A DNA stretch of 64,000 nt from Emiliania huxleyi CCMP1516. Its lineage: Eukaryota > Haptophyta > Isochrysidales > Noelaerhabdaceae. Below, piece by piece: positions 9,334-19,543 of the stretch. Each line of letters starts with the position of its first letter. Position 1 is the stretch's first letter. Under the pieces are notes generated by a model. The model did not search any database, had not been told where the DNA came from, and worked only from the letters and a program-made list of their open reading frames with translations. The stretch lies in NCBI RefSeq assembly GCF_000372725.1, contig NW_005200835.1, positions 1 to 64,000 on the forward strand. Reading direction: 5' to 3'. A program made the translations under genes and the position numbers.

Positions 9334-11691
9334 ATGTCCCATCGAAACGAGGAGCGTCGCTGGCGTGCTGAGCAACGGCGCGCCGAGTGCGGACGCGAAG
9401 AGGGGCGATGGCGGGGCGAATCGCGACAGCGGTCGCGATCGCGCGATGAGCCGCGGCGTGATGAGCGGCGACGGCGCGACAAGCCTTGGAAAGGCGAGCA
9501 ATGGCCGCACCATGACGGGCGGCATGACGAGTGGCGAGGTTACGACGACCGTCGGTGCAGAGGTGAGCGCGAGCGCGACTGGCACGATCAGCGCGATGAT
9601 CGGTACCACGATCCCAGGCGCGACCATGACCGGCGCGACCGCCGCGGCGAGGGGCAGCCTCAGCACAGCGACCGCCAGTTGAGTCCGCCGATACGTGGTG
9701 CGGGATCGCGCGACGAGCGGCACACCTCTGCTGTCGGTGGTCAGCTCAATGCGAAGCAGCTCAACGGCCATATCTCGCATGCCAGCGGCGCCGACGAGCT
9801 GCTCACGCTCTTTGCTGCCCACAGCGCGAGCTTGAACCACATCCACGCTGCGAACCTGTGGAACAAACTGGGCAAGCAGCGCATTGAGCGGCGGCACGAG
9901 GAGCGGCTTGAGCAGCTGGTGCAGCGCACGCTCGACCTCGTCCCGTCATGCAATGCGCGAGCACTGGCGAACGTCACTCACGGCGTGGCAAAGTGCGGCC
10001 AGCAAGCGAGCGTGGTGCACCCGTTGTTCGTAGCGGTGGCGGAGGCGGCGGTGCGCGGCGGGCTGGATCGCTTCAACCCACAGGAGCTGTCCAACACGGT
10101 GTGGGCGTATGCGACGGCGGGCGTGGCTGCGGAGGCGCTGTACGCGGCGGTGGCGAAGGCGGCGGTGCGGAGCCGGCTGGCTGGCTTCAACCCGCAGGCC
10201 CTGGCCAACACGGTGTGGGCGTATGCGACGGCGGGCGTGGCTGCAGACGCGCTGTACGCGGCGGTGGCTAAGGAGGCGGTGCGGAGCGGGCTGGCTGGCT
10301 TCAAGCCGCAGGAGCTGTCCAACACGGTGTGGGCGTACGCGACGGCGGGCGTGGCTGCGGACGCGCTGTTCGCGGCGGTGGCTAAGGAGGCGGTGCGCGG
10401 CTGGCTGGCTGGCTTCAAGCCGCAGGAGCTAGCCAACACGGTGTGGGCGTATGCGACGGCGGGCGTGGCTGCAGACGCGCTGTACGCGGCGGTGGCTAAG
10501 GAGGCGGTGCGCGGCTGGCTGGCTGGCTTCAAGCCTCAGAACCTGGCCAACACGGTGTGGGCGTATGCGACGGCGGGCGTGGCTGCAGACGCGCTGTACG
10601 CGGCGGTGGCGGATGCGGCGGTGCGCGACGGACTGGCTGGCTTCAACCCGCAGGCCCTGTCCAACACGGTGTGGGCGTATGCGACGGCGGGCGTGGCTGC
10701 AGACGCGCTGTACGCGGCGGTGGCTAAGGAGGCGGTGCGGAGCGGGCTGGTTGGCTTCAAGCCGCAGGAGCTGTCCAACACGGTGTGGGCGTATGCGACG
10801 GCGGGCAAGGCTGCGGACGCGCTGTATGCGGCGGTGGCTAAGGAGGCGGTGCGCGGCGGGCTGGCTGGCTTCAAGCCGCAGAACCTAGCCAACACGGTGT
10901 GGGCGTATGCGACGGCGGGTGTGGCTGCGGACGCGCTGTACGCGGCGGTGGCTAAGGAGGCGGTGCGGAGCGGGCTGGCTGGCTTCAACCCTCAGGACCT
11001 CTCCAACACGGTGTGGGCGTATGCGACGGCGGGCGTGGCTGCGGACGCGCTGTACGCGGCAGTGGCTAAGGAGGCGGTGCGGCGCGGGCTGGCTGGCTTC
11101 AACCCTCAGGACTTGTCCAACACGGTGTGGGCGTATGCGACGGCAGACCAGTACCACCCGCTGCTGTTCGCCGAGTGCTTGCGCGTGGTCAGCGGCTCCC
11201 TTGGGGAGGGTCCGTCGGGTTATAGCATCGATGGGCGCCGTCAGCTGCACCAATGGCAGCTCTGGCTCTCTCTTGAGCGAGGCGAAGACGGGCAGCGGCT
11301 CCTCCCCGCCTCCCAACGCCAGCTTTGCTGCGACGCCATGATTGCGACCATAGCTCGGCCGTCAGGCTTGCAGCGCTCTGTCGCGACTGCCCTCGCCGCC
11401 ATCCGGCCCGGCTTTGAGGAGGAGCATCTCGAGCCGCGCACCGGCTACTCGCTCGACCTGGCGCTGCCCTCATCACGCATCGCGATTGAGGTGGACGGCC
11501 CCTTTCACTTCCTGCTGCCCGACGGCCGGGGCGTGCGCAAACCCAATGGGCCGACGCTGCTCAAGCGGCGCCTCCTCGCGGCGGCTGGCTGGAGGGTGAT
11601 CAGTGTTCCATTCTACGAGTGGGACGGCCTCGCGACTGCCAGTGAGCGGCAAGCCTACCTGCAGAGGGCGGTCGCCCCGCTGTTGGTGTAG
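9334..11691 (+). CDS. Octotricopeptide-like repeat protein with C-terminal RAP domain
   Basis: Probably an organelle RNA-binding factor; OPR/FASTK-RAP proteins control chloroplast or mitochondrial transcript stability, splicing or translation. The start is the ATG that opens a very charged Arg/Asp/His-rich region (MSHRNEERRWRAEQRRAE). After that come ten 38-residue helical repeats carrying NTVWAYATA, preceded by one degenerate unit (LANVTHGVAKCGQQ). The C-terminal RAP domain follows: YSLDLALPSSRIAIEVDGP, HFLLPDGRG, LLAAAGWRVISVPFYEW. The 785-residue gene is intronless, unlike most neighbours, which suggests retroposition or very recent expansion. The opposite strand of the repeat array is also open; that is a composition effect. 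The organelle target cannot be read from the sequence. Confidence 0.85.
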   Translation: MSHRNEERRWRAEQRRAECGREEGRWRGESRQRSRSRDEPRRDERRRRDKPWKGEQWPHHDGRHDEWRGYDDRRCRGERERDWHDQRDDRYHDPRRDHDRRDRRGEGQPQHSDRQLSPPIRGAGSRDERHTSAVGGQLNAKQLNGHISHASGADELLTLFAAHSASLNHIHAANLWNKLGKQRIERRHEERLEQLVQRTLDLVPSCNARALANVTHGVAKCGQQASVVHPLFVAVAEAAVRGGLDRFNPQELSNTVWAYATAGVAAEALYAAVAKAAVRSRLAGFNPQALANTVWAYATAGVAADALYAAVAKEAVRSGLAGFKPQELSNTVWAYATAGVAADALFAAVAKEAVRGWLAGFKPQELANTVWAYATAGVAADALYAAVAKEAVRGWLAGFKPQNLANTVWAYATAGVAADALYAAVADAAVRDGLAGFNPQALSNTVWAYATAGVAADALYAAVAKEAVRSGLVGFKPQELSNTVWAYATAGKAADALYAAVAKEAVRGGLAGFKPQNLANTVWAYATAGVAADALYAAVAKEAVRSGLAGFNPQDLSNTVWAYATAGVAADALYAAVAKEAVRRGLAGFNPQDLSNTVWAYATADQYHPLLFAECLRVVSGSLGEGPSGYSIDGRRQLHQWQLWLSLERGEDGQRLLPASQRQLCCDAMIATIARPSGLQRSVATALAAIRPGFEEEHLEPRTGYSLDLALPSSRIAIEVDGPFHFLLPDGRGVRKPNGPTLLKRRLLAAAGWRVISVPFYEWDGLATASERQAYLQRAVAPLLV
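10040..11150 (+). repeat. Coding 114-bp tandem array (OPR repeats)
   Basis: Ten units of 38 codons, each containing AACACGGTGTGGGCGTATGC with few or no changes. Unit-to-unit differences are mostly at a handful of codons (KPQEL, NPQAL, KPQNL, NPQDL, SGL, GWL), which are the positions expected to contact RNA. Confidence 0.95.
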
Positions 11692-13710
11692 TGCTAAGCA
11701 CACTGACTGTTATCATTATCGCTTGGGCGGCTCCCGCGACACAAAGTGCAAACTGGCTCACACGCGTGGCGAGGCGCTCAGCGGACTGGTTGGGTAGTAG
11801 TCTAAGTTCTGAGCCTCGAGGCTTAACGGGTCTAAGTGTGACGGGTCACGCTGGGGTGCTTACGCCGTCTAAGATCAGCGAGAGCCTCTCACACGGACTA
11901 AGTCTGCCGTGGCACGGCCTGTGGGGACTCGTCACGTGCCCGCGGACCGGCTGCTGACACAGCCCCGAACACGACACGACACGACGCGCTCGCTTCTCAC
12001 GGTCGCTCCACCGGTCTCGCCCCCTCAATCCTCGCCGTCCTCCCCCCCCTCGCCCTCCTCTCCACCCTCCTCTCCAGCCAGCTCGCCCTCCTCCGCGTCC
12101 AGGTATTTTTCGGGTGTAAACCTGCGGACTTGTGCGAATACACCCGGGTTTTACCCGGAGTTGGCGTCTAAGTTCATGGCCCCCGACATGCAGCGTCTAA
12201 GTCTGAGTCCGGCTCCGTGCGGGGGCTAAGTTGAGCGCTCGCTCGCTGCAGAGGCTAAGTGTAGAGCGACCCTCTAGCCCTACGCCTACGGCTCTACTCC
12301 CGGGACCGGACATTCTCAGCGCACAGCGGTCTCCCCCCCATCATGGTCTCCATCTCCTCTCGTCTCTCGCTGCGGCCCTGCGTCGCCAGGCTGGCACGTG
12401 GCAGCGTCCAGACAAAAGCGAAAACAGATAGAACGAAAGGCCGTGTGGGGATTTTTACACGACGCCCCACCGCGAGCGCCGACCGTACACACACACACGA
12501 CATGCAGGTACACATGCAAAGCGCGGCGGCGCAGAAGCGGCGGGATGCGGCGCCCCGCAGCGGGGCGACGGGGAAGCGCGGGCGGCCCGACGCTGTCAGG
12601 TGGTGAACCAAGGGCCCCCGAGGCGCTCTGGCAAGCTCGCCGGGTAGGGGGAAAGCTCCGACCTGCCTGGCGAGTAGGGCCTGTCCGAGTAGCGTCCGGA
12701 CAGCGGCGACGGCTCGGGCGGCAAGTACCTAGCAAGTTCGGGAAGGGGTCCCAGCGCCCTCCGTGTGAAGGAGCGGCGACGGTGGCGGGGTCAAGGCGCA
12801 CTCGAAGTCGCGCGGCGTCAGGCCGAGGAGGGCATCCTCGGCGGGGGAGTACCTGCGGCGGGGGAGTACCTGCGTGTGAGGACCTCTCGCTCCCCGCCGC
12901 CCGATGTGTGTGTGTGTGTGTGTGTGGTGGTGGTGGTGGCATGCCACGAGGCGGGATGAGACTAGACGTCTCGAACGAGACTCGTCACCATAGACGACCG
13001 TGCGACTGTAAAGCTCCGTATGTAAATAACTAAATAAAAACGGACCCCTCTACTGTGAGATGGGTAAAAAGGAACAGGTCCCCGCCCTTGCGATCTTTGT
13101 GCAGGGTTCTTTGTGGGTGTGGTCGGCGACTAGCCGGGGTCGTCCTCCCGATGGGGGACTAGCACTAAAGCCGTCTTCCACACATGGATCATGCTTCATG
13201 GTCCCTCGGGTCCACACACCACACAAAACTGCGGACTGCGGAGTTACTGAGATAACACTGGCGTGGTGGCACTGGTCTCCGCGCGCGTCCCCGCACCCCG
13301 CCCTCCGGTGACCGGTCCCGGCAGCCGGCGGCGCTGGGGCCGAGCGCGAGCCCGACCCGACCCGGGGGCGGGGGGGGCCGCGGCGGGGCCCCCGCCCCGC
13401 GGCCGCAGAGCGCGGCCGGCGCGCGCCGCCCGCGGGGGGGCGGTACCGCTACGGTAGCGTAGGGGCTCTACAACCGACACATGCGACAACAGAGCGGTAC
13501 AAAAACGCCTTTTCACTTACGGGCTGCAACGACGGTACTCAGCCAGAGAAACACGAGGGTGGGCGCAGACCGAGGCCGCCGACCGGCAGCTCCCCCAGCG
13601 CGCCGAGCTCGAAGCCGCCGGGGCCGGCGGGCCGCGCCTCGCATCTCACAACCACATACAGTACAGACAGATGGGTTGCATGCCGAGCAACCTGCAAAGC
13701 GGCACGCGCC
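11692..13710. other. Two-kilobase non-genic stretch with short motif clusters
   Basis: No exon can be supported. It holds about eight CTAAG(T) motifs between 11798 and 12260, a palindromic segment around 12108-12160 (CGGGTGTAAACC ... ACCCGGGTTTTACCCGG), a GT/TGG microsatellite at 12906-12942 and a very GC-rich segment at 13265-13450. The encoded frames are Arg/Pro/Ser-rich with no domain signal. Confidence 0.5.
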
Positions 13711-16658
13711 CTACATGAGGTGGTGCAGCGCGTCCTCGTCGGAGGAGGGCTCTCCCTCGGCGGGCTGGTCCAAGGAGAGGGGGTCGGCCTCATTCTGCGA
13801 GGGCTCCTCCCACTTGACCGACGGGCCGCGAGGCTCCGTCGACGCCTCCTCCGGCCGCGGAAGCCCAGGCCGGCCGTGCTGGGCCCGGGGCCCCCACCGG
13901 GGTGGAGGCGCGTAGCGAGCTGCACTCACCACCCGTCGCCCGTCGCCGTGCCGGCGATCGTCCCCGCCGCGGCGGTCGGCCAGCCAAGCGGCGTCTCGCG
14001 GCGGCGGCGGCCGGCGGTCCTCCTCCCGCCGGTCGGCGCGGGCCCATCCGTACGGCGCGGCGGCGGGCGCGCGACAGCGGGCGGGCGGAGGGGGCGATCG
14101 CCGCTCCTCTTCCTCGCTGCCCCTCCGGAGAAGCGGGCGGGGCGCCCAAGCAGGCGGCGCGCGCTCCACCGCCACCCTCAGCGGCCACGGTGTGCGCGGG
14201 TCCGCCGCCCTGCGCTGCTCGTACTTTGCTGCCCGCATCGCAGCCTCGCAGAGCCGGAAGCGAACGATGCCTGCCGCGCGCATGGCGGGGAGGGTGGAGG
14301 GGGTGTGGAGGGGGGGTCTCGGCGGGGGAGGGGCGGGGCGGGGCGGGGGGGGGGGGGGGGGCCTGTCGGCTCGAGCCGGCGCGAGCCGAGCGCCGGGGGG
14401 TAAATAAGCCGCACCTCGACCACCTCTCCGTGCGGCTGGAAGAGCTCGCGGACCGACTCTCGCGTCGCCTGCAGGAAGGTTCCAGGAAAGGTCCGGGAAA
14501 GGTCCAGGAAGAGCTCGCGGACCGACTCTCGCGTCGCCTGCGCGTTGAGGCCTTCGACGCGGAGGACGCCTCCTCCTTGCCCCGGCCCGCCGGCCTCCTC
14601 CTTGCCACGGCCGTCCCGCCACGCCTCGCCCAGCCGCTGGGAAAATGCAGGTCGGAGAGGAGGTGGTCGGGCGGCAAACCGCCGCCTCTGGGGAGGGCTC
14701 CTCTCCGGAAGGCGCGAGCTGCCCTGCCGCGGGTGCAGCGTCCACTCGTCTTGCACGAGGGACCGCTCTCTCGCGCCTCGCTCGCGGGTCTGGTTGTGCC
14801 ACGCGGGGTGGCGGGACCAGTCGCGGGACACATCGGGCCGCATCCCCTCCTCGGGCCGAAGCCCCTCCTCTGGCCGCAACCCGTCGGGCGGCGCCTCCGC
14901 TGCGGCGTGCGCGTCCCCGCCCGCCGCCTCGGCGCCAACGACGGAGCCGGCGTCGGCGGTGGGGGACGACTCGGGCGTGCTCGACGCCTATACACGCAGT
15001 GGCGGGCGGCGAGCGCGTGAGGTGCCTCGAGCCTTGCGATGCCACGCGGCTGCGCGGGCTGAGAGCGGGACGCCTCGTCGCGCCTCATCTCCGCCGCCCC
15101 GCTCCCGCTCTCCTCGGGCACCTCGACCTCGCCCGGAGGGGACCCTGTCAGCGAGCTCGACGCTCCCTCTCTCTCGCCCGTGGAGGAGCCCAAAGCGAAA
15201 TCGCCGCCTGCACCGACCCCGCCGCCGCCGCTGCCGCCGTCGCCACCGTCCTCGCCGCCGTCCTCGTCGCCGCCGCCGCCGCCCGCGGCCGCGGCGCCAC
15301 TGCCGCCGCCCGCCGCCGCATACCGCGGGCGCGCGGGGTCACACTGCAGGGAGCCATTCGCCGAGAGGCGGCACCGCGAGTAGCCGAGCGAGGGAGGGGC
15401 GGGCAGAGGCGGAGGCTCGCCCGGGGCTTCCGGTTCGACGCCCGCACAATCGAGCTCGCCGTACGCAGCCTGCAGCGCCGCCTCCGCGGCCCTCCGCTCC
15501 TCCTCGGCCCGGACCACGCGCGCGTCCGCCTCCCGCAGCGCCTTGCGTCAGCCAGGGGCCGGGGTGAGATCGAACCGCTGCCGCTGCTGCAGCACCCCTC
15601 CCCCTCCCCCCTCCCTGACTGCGGTGGCGCACCTGCGCCGCGCGTGCCACCCTCTCCTCGGCAGCGAGCCGCAGCGCCGCGCGCGAGAGTGGCGCCTCGC
15701 GCAGCCCGGCCGCGGAGGAGGACGCGCCGTGGGCCACGACGCCGCCGTCGGCCGCCTCCTCCGCGCCGGCCTCCGCCGCTCCTCCTGGAAGAGGACCTCC
15801 TCCCGGAAGTCGGCGCGCGAGAGAGGAGCCGCTCGAGAGAGAGGAGGTCGCTGCGTCGCCCAGCCGGCGCACCTTGGTCTCGCATCTCGCGGTGGGAGTG
15901 GGGGCGGGGCGCCGCCGCTTCGTGCCGCACGCGAGGCACCTACAGCCACCCCCCTACCGCTGAGACGATGCGGGCGAGGCGCGCCAACCCATCGCGGCGC
16001 GGCGCTTTTTCGCTTCCAAATTGTTGAGCAGTGTGCATGTGCCGCACTCCCACTGAGTCCCGCTCTCGTCGAGCCCGCTCGAGGCGGGGGGGAAGCCCGG
16101 GGGGTGGTGACGGCGCGCTGCGCTGCGCAGCCCCGGCGAGCGAGCGCTGGGGCTCGCCGTGCAGTCGGACGACCGCTTGGCGAGACGCGGCGGGGCGCGT
16201 GGCGGAATCGTCACAGTGAGCGGAGAGTCGGAGGAGTCGCCGTTGGCGGGTCGGAGCGGTTGGTGCTGGTAGAGGCGCACGTCGAGCATCGGCTCGGGCT
16301 GCTCAACTCTGGTCTCGACCGGGATCAGCGTCGTCACGAGCTGCTCAAAGTTGTCGTCGCGCCGGAGCGCTCTGCGTGTCGCAATCTTGAGCCGGCAGGT
16401 GGGGCATCGCTTCTCGGGGCCGCCGAGGCGGAGCGCAGTCTGAATGCACTGGAAGCAGAAGCGATGCAGGCACTCTGTCGCCATTGGCTCTCGTAGCGGC
16501 CCGAGGCAAATCGGACAGGAGAGGTCGGTGTCGACGGTTGCCCGACCGCCCACCTCGAGCATGCCCAGCCGCGCGTCCTCGATCATGGGCAGCGAGGGCG
16601 GTGGCGCGTAGGAAGCTACCACCTCGACCCCGTCCACGAAGTCCAGATCGAGCGCCAT
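13711..16658 (-). CDS. RING finger, RanBP2 zinc finger, coiled coil and RRM fusion protein
   Basis: Likely a nuclear ubiquitin E3 ligase with RNA-binding ability. The RING (CPICLGPLREPMATECLHRF, CFQC, CPTC) with its following ATRRALRRDDNFEQL segment resembles Polycomb RING1-type proteins. A RanBP2-type zinc finger is split by an intron: WECGTCTLLNNLEAKK joins CLACGTKRRR. A coiled coil follows (ALREADARVVRAEEERRAAE), then low-complexity Gly/Asp, then an RRM (VLRVEGLNAQATRESVRELF, EVVEVRLIYPPALG|IVRFRLCEAAMRAA). The tail is basic then acidic. Exons join in phase: 16658-16006, 15939-15633, 15541-15026, 14987-14538, 14468-14387, 14270-13711; predicted 855 residues. Four of five introns start with GC. 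The 69-nt intron 14537-14469 is flanked by duplicated exon sequence. Two adjacent genes remain possible, but phase continuity favours one. Confidence 0.65.
14438..14541 (-). repeat. Exon-junction direct repeat flanking a new-looking intron (locus A)
   Basis: Two identical 35-bp copies (14438-14472 and 14507-14541) are 69 bp apart. The 34-bp filler is three 11-bp units, AGGAAGGTTCC, AGGAAAGGTCC and GGGAAAGGTCC. On the coding strand both copies contain CAG|GCGACG, so one supplies the GC donor and the other the AG acceptor. Confidence 0.85.
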
Positions 16659-16839
16659 CCGGCGCGAGAGCGCCCCGACAGCCCCGACAGGCCCCCGTCT
16701 TGCTGTGTCGGAGCTAGCTATCAAAACCTCGGAGAAGAAGTTTTCTTTTCCCAACCCTTCTTTTCATCAATGTATGTGGAGCTACAGTTTCTTTGTTTTG
16801 CTAATCGAGGATCCATCGGGCCGCCGCTGGTGATTGCTT

Positions 16840-17214
16840 ATGGCGGGTTTGCTGCTGCTGCTCGCGCCCGTGCCAGCCATATCCCCTCCGAATCTCCCCA
16901 GAGCGTGCTGCGTGCCCCGCGCGGCCGTCTCCGCGGCACGAGCGTCGCGCGTGGCCATGAACAAGGAGGAAGAGCTGCGCGAGTGTCTGTACAACAATGC
17001 GGGAGACCCGGTAGCCTCTCGGCAGTGCTTCTCCGAGGTCACAGTCGATGAGCTCCTCGAGGAGAAGGAGGCGCCGCTCCTAACCAACCCCGAGCGCGAG
17101 TCGCTGACAGCCCTCGATGAGTGCCTCCTCGGCGCCTCCTCAGCCAGCGAAATCGCCAGGTGCGTGTCGACCACACGAGAGCAGGACGAGGTCGTCCAAA
17201 AGGGTGCCGAATGA
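16840..17214 (+). CDS. Small protein with N-terminal signal or transit sequence
   Basis: Unrecognised, 124 residues. The start ATG gives a hydrophobic leader (MAGLLLLLAPVPAISPP) followed by an Ala/Arg-rich stretch, a layout that suits an algal plastid bipartite presequence or secretion. The mature part is acidic and helical, with two similar cysteine pairs: ECLYNNAGDPVASRQC and ECLLGASSASEIARC. These suggest a small disulfide-stabilised helical hairpin. It lies head to head with the RING gene, about 180 bp away, so the two may share a promoter. Confidence 0.6.
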   Translation: MAGLLLLLAPVPAISPPNLPRACCVPRAAVSAARASRVAMNKEEELRECLYNNAGDPVASRQCFSEVTVDELLEEKEAPLLTNPERESLTALDECLLGASSASEIARCVSTTREQDEVVQKGAE

Positions 17215-17592
17215 ATGCATCGGCCGCGGCGCGGCGTCTAGGGCTAGTGTGTGCTTGTGACACGAGTGTGTGCGTGTATCGCTCTCTATGATCTCCTCTG
17301 TCCTCATACACTCCTCCTCTGCACAGCCTGTATCTCTGAGATTGAACATTTGTCAAGACCACCGCGCCGAGCATCCAGAGACACACTCAAGCACACACTG
17401 ACCCTAGACGAATACCATTGGTTCATCTCTTCTGGCAAGGTGCGCGTGTGTCGTTGTGGCACAAAGTTGGGGGGTGGGGGGGGCGTCGGCAAGGGGGCAG
17501 GCAGCGGCCGGCGCACCAGTGGTCGGTGGTCCGTCGCGCGCCTGGCCCTCGCGCGCCCCCGCTCTCCAGGCCGTACAGCTCCCCAGCCATGT
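17215..17592. other. Intergenic, convergent 3' ends
   Basis: No gene is seen between the small secreted protein and the end of TTC12. A run of G (around 17470) and pyrimidine-rich DNA are the only features. Confidence 0.5.
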
Positions 17593-19475
17593 CTACTTTC
17601 TCGTCCCCATCGTTTTCGCAACATCGCCCTTCATCGCGCGCGCCAGAATCTCGATCCCGTGATTCTCGCGGATGGCATGCAGGCAGCGCTCATTACTGGC
17701 CAGCCGGCCGAGCGCGATGGCGGCGTTCTTCATTGTCTGGCCCTCGCCACGGTGTGCTAGGTCGAGCAGTGGCGGAACCACCGGTTGCACGGCGAGAACC
17801 TGCGGCAGAGACCACATGTTGATAGCAGACGGGCGGCTCTGGGCTACGGACGGGCGCGTGCGCACGCGCACCGCCAAGCAGCGAGGCTCGGTGGCGCACT
17901 CGGCGATACAAAGCGCAGCGTTGCCGTGCGAAGCGGCGTGGTCTGGAGCGCGAAGCAGCGTCGACAGCAGAGGGAGCACGCCTGTGTCGATTGAGCTCCG
18001 CAGTGAGGCAACGACTGGACCATCACTTTCGGCCGGCGTGGAAAGGGCGGCGTTCCGGCTGCGCATAGAGCGGCCGGCCCGCCGGCGTGGCGCGAGCAAG
18101 CCGTGAGGAGGCGCACGCTGTTGCCCACAAAGTCGCCGCTGTCCTCCTCGCCCTCCGACACCACAACCTCAGACGCCTCATCCGGGACCCCTCCGGCTGA
18201 TGCTGCGGCCGGCACTCCCAGTTCCGTGTTGTCGAGGCTGCTCTTGAGGAACCGAACGAGCATGGCCACGGGCGGGCTGCCTCCGTCTAGCAGCATCTCG
18301 ACGATGGCGGTGCAGCGTTGAGCGCCCTTGGCGAGCACCGCGATCAGCCTGCTAAGTAGCGGGCCCGACGAGACAGCAGAGTCCAGCCATGGGATGAGGA
18401 GCCTGCCCACTTCAGGCTGCGCGATCGCCGCCATCCCCTCGGGCAGGAGCGACAAATTGCACAGGGCCGCGATCGTGTTAGGCAGCGCTGCTTCAGCCAA
18501 AGTTGACGCTCCCTGCCGGCCGGGCGGTCCGGATGCGGCGACGCGGACCAGCGTGAGCAAGGCCTCAGCGGCGCCTACGGCATGCGCGAAAGTACTGAAT
18601 CGGCTGAGGCTTTAACAACATTTGCCCCGGCAGGCGCTGGACCCGCGGCAACCAGCTGCGGCCGCATGGCGGCAGTGGTGGACAGGTTGCCGATGGCCGT
18701 CGCGCAAGCGACACGCACGTCAACTCTCGAGCCGCTCGACGCGAGGCGCGTCACAAGCGCTGTTGATAGTTGTGGTGCGAGCGCGGCGAGGCCCTTGCAG
18801 CGTCCACCATAGGCGAGGGCGGTGACGAGCGAGGCTGTGGACATGTGCAGCTCATTCCAAAGCGACCCGGCCGTGCCAAGCGGGCCGTCGTCCAGGAGGG
18901 CCACGAGGCGCTCATATGCACCCTCGGAGCCAGCGACCGCGCGCACTGCCTCTCTCACCTCTGGGTGCCGCATCGTCATCGTCAAAAGCGCCAGCTGCTC
19001 TGCCAGGATGCTATCGCCTTCACCAGAGCGCACATCTGCGACCGCCTTCTTGGTGGCAGAGAGCGGGACAGCGGCGCGGAGGGCACGCAGCAACGCCGTG
19101 GTGCCTCCGGCCTCGTGGACCTCGAGTTGCGCCCTGCGCTCTGCGCATAGCTGCAGCAAGCGGGCGGTCGCGGCTGGCTGCGTCGGTAGAAGCCGCACGA
19201 GGAAGGGGATGCCACCCTCTTTGCGCAGGCACAAGCGGGAAGCTGCTGATTCGAGGAGTGGCGCGAGCGCTTCTAGTGGCTGTCCGGCGTCTTCTGCTCT
19301 GCTGTCCCTAACCTCGCCGAGCAACGCCCGCACGCGATCGTGGCTGCCGTCGTCGCCGCTGCTTTCCACAGCTTTGGCCAACTTAGCCTCGCGTTGCGCA
19401 GCCTCGCGCTCGGCCTTGAGCGCGCGGACCTAAGAGTCGTGTATTGTCTCAGGACGGGGCCCTGGTTTGGCCATG

Positions 19476-19543
<68 letters not shown>

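Noticed and set aside
9978-10988. Minus-strand open frames across the OPR repeats
   Set aside because: They mirror the 114-bp array. The plus strand has the NTVWAYATA repeats and a RAP domain; the minus reading has no known fold.
13265-13450. Possible rRNA fragment in a GC-rich block
   Set aside because: No conserved rRNA core sequences are seen; it is simply extreme GC.
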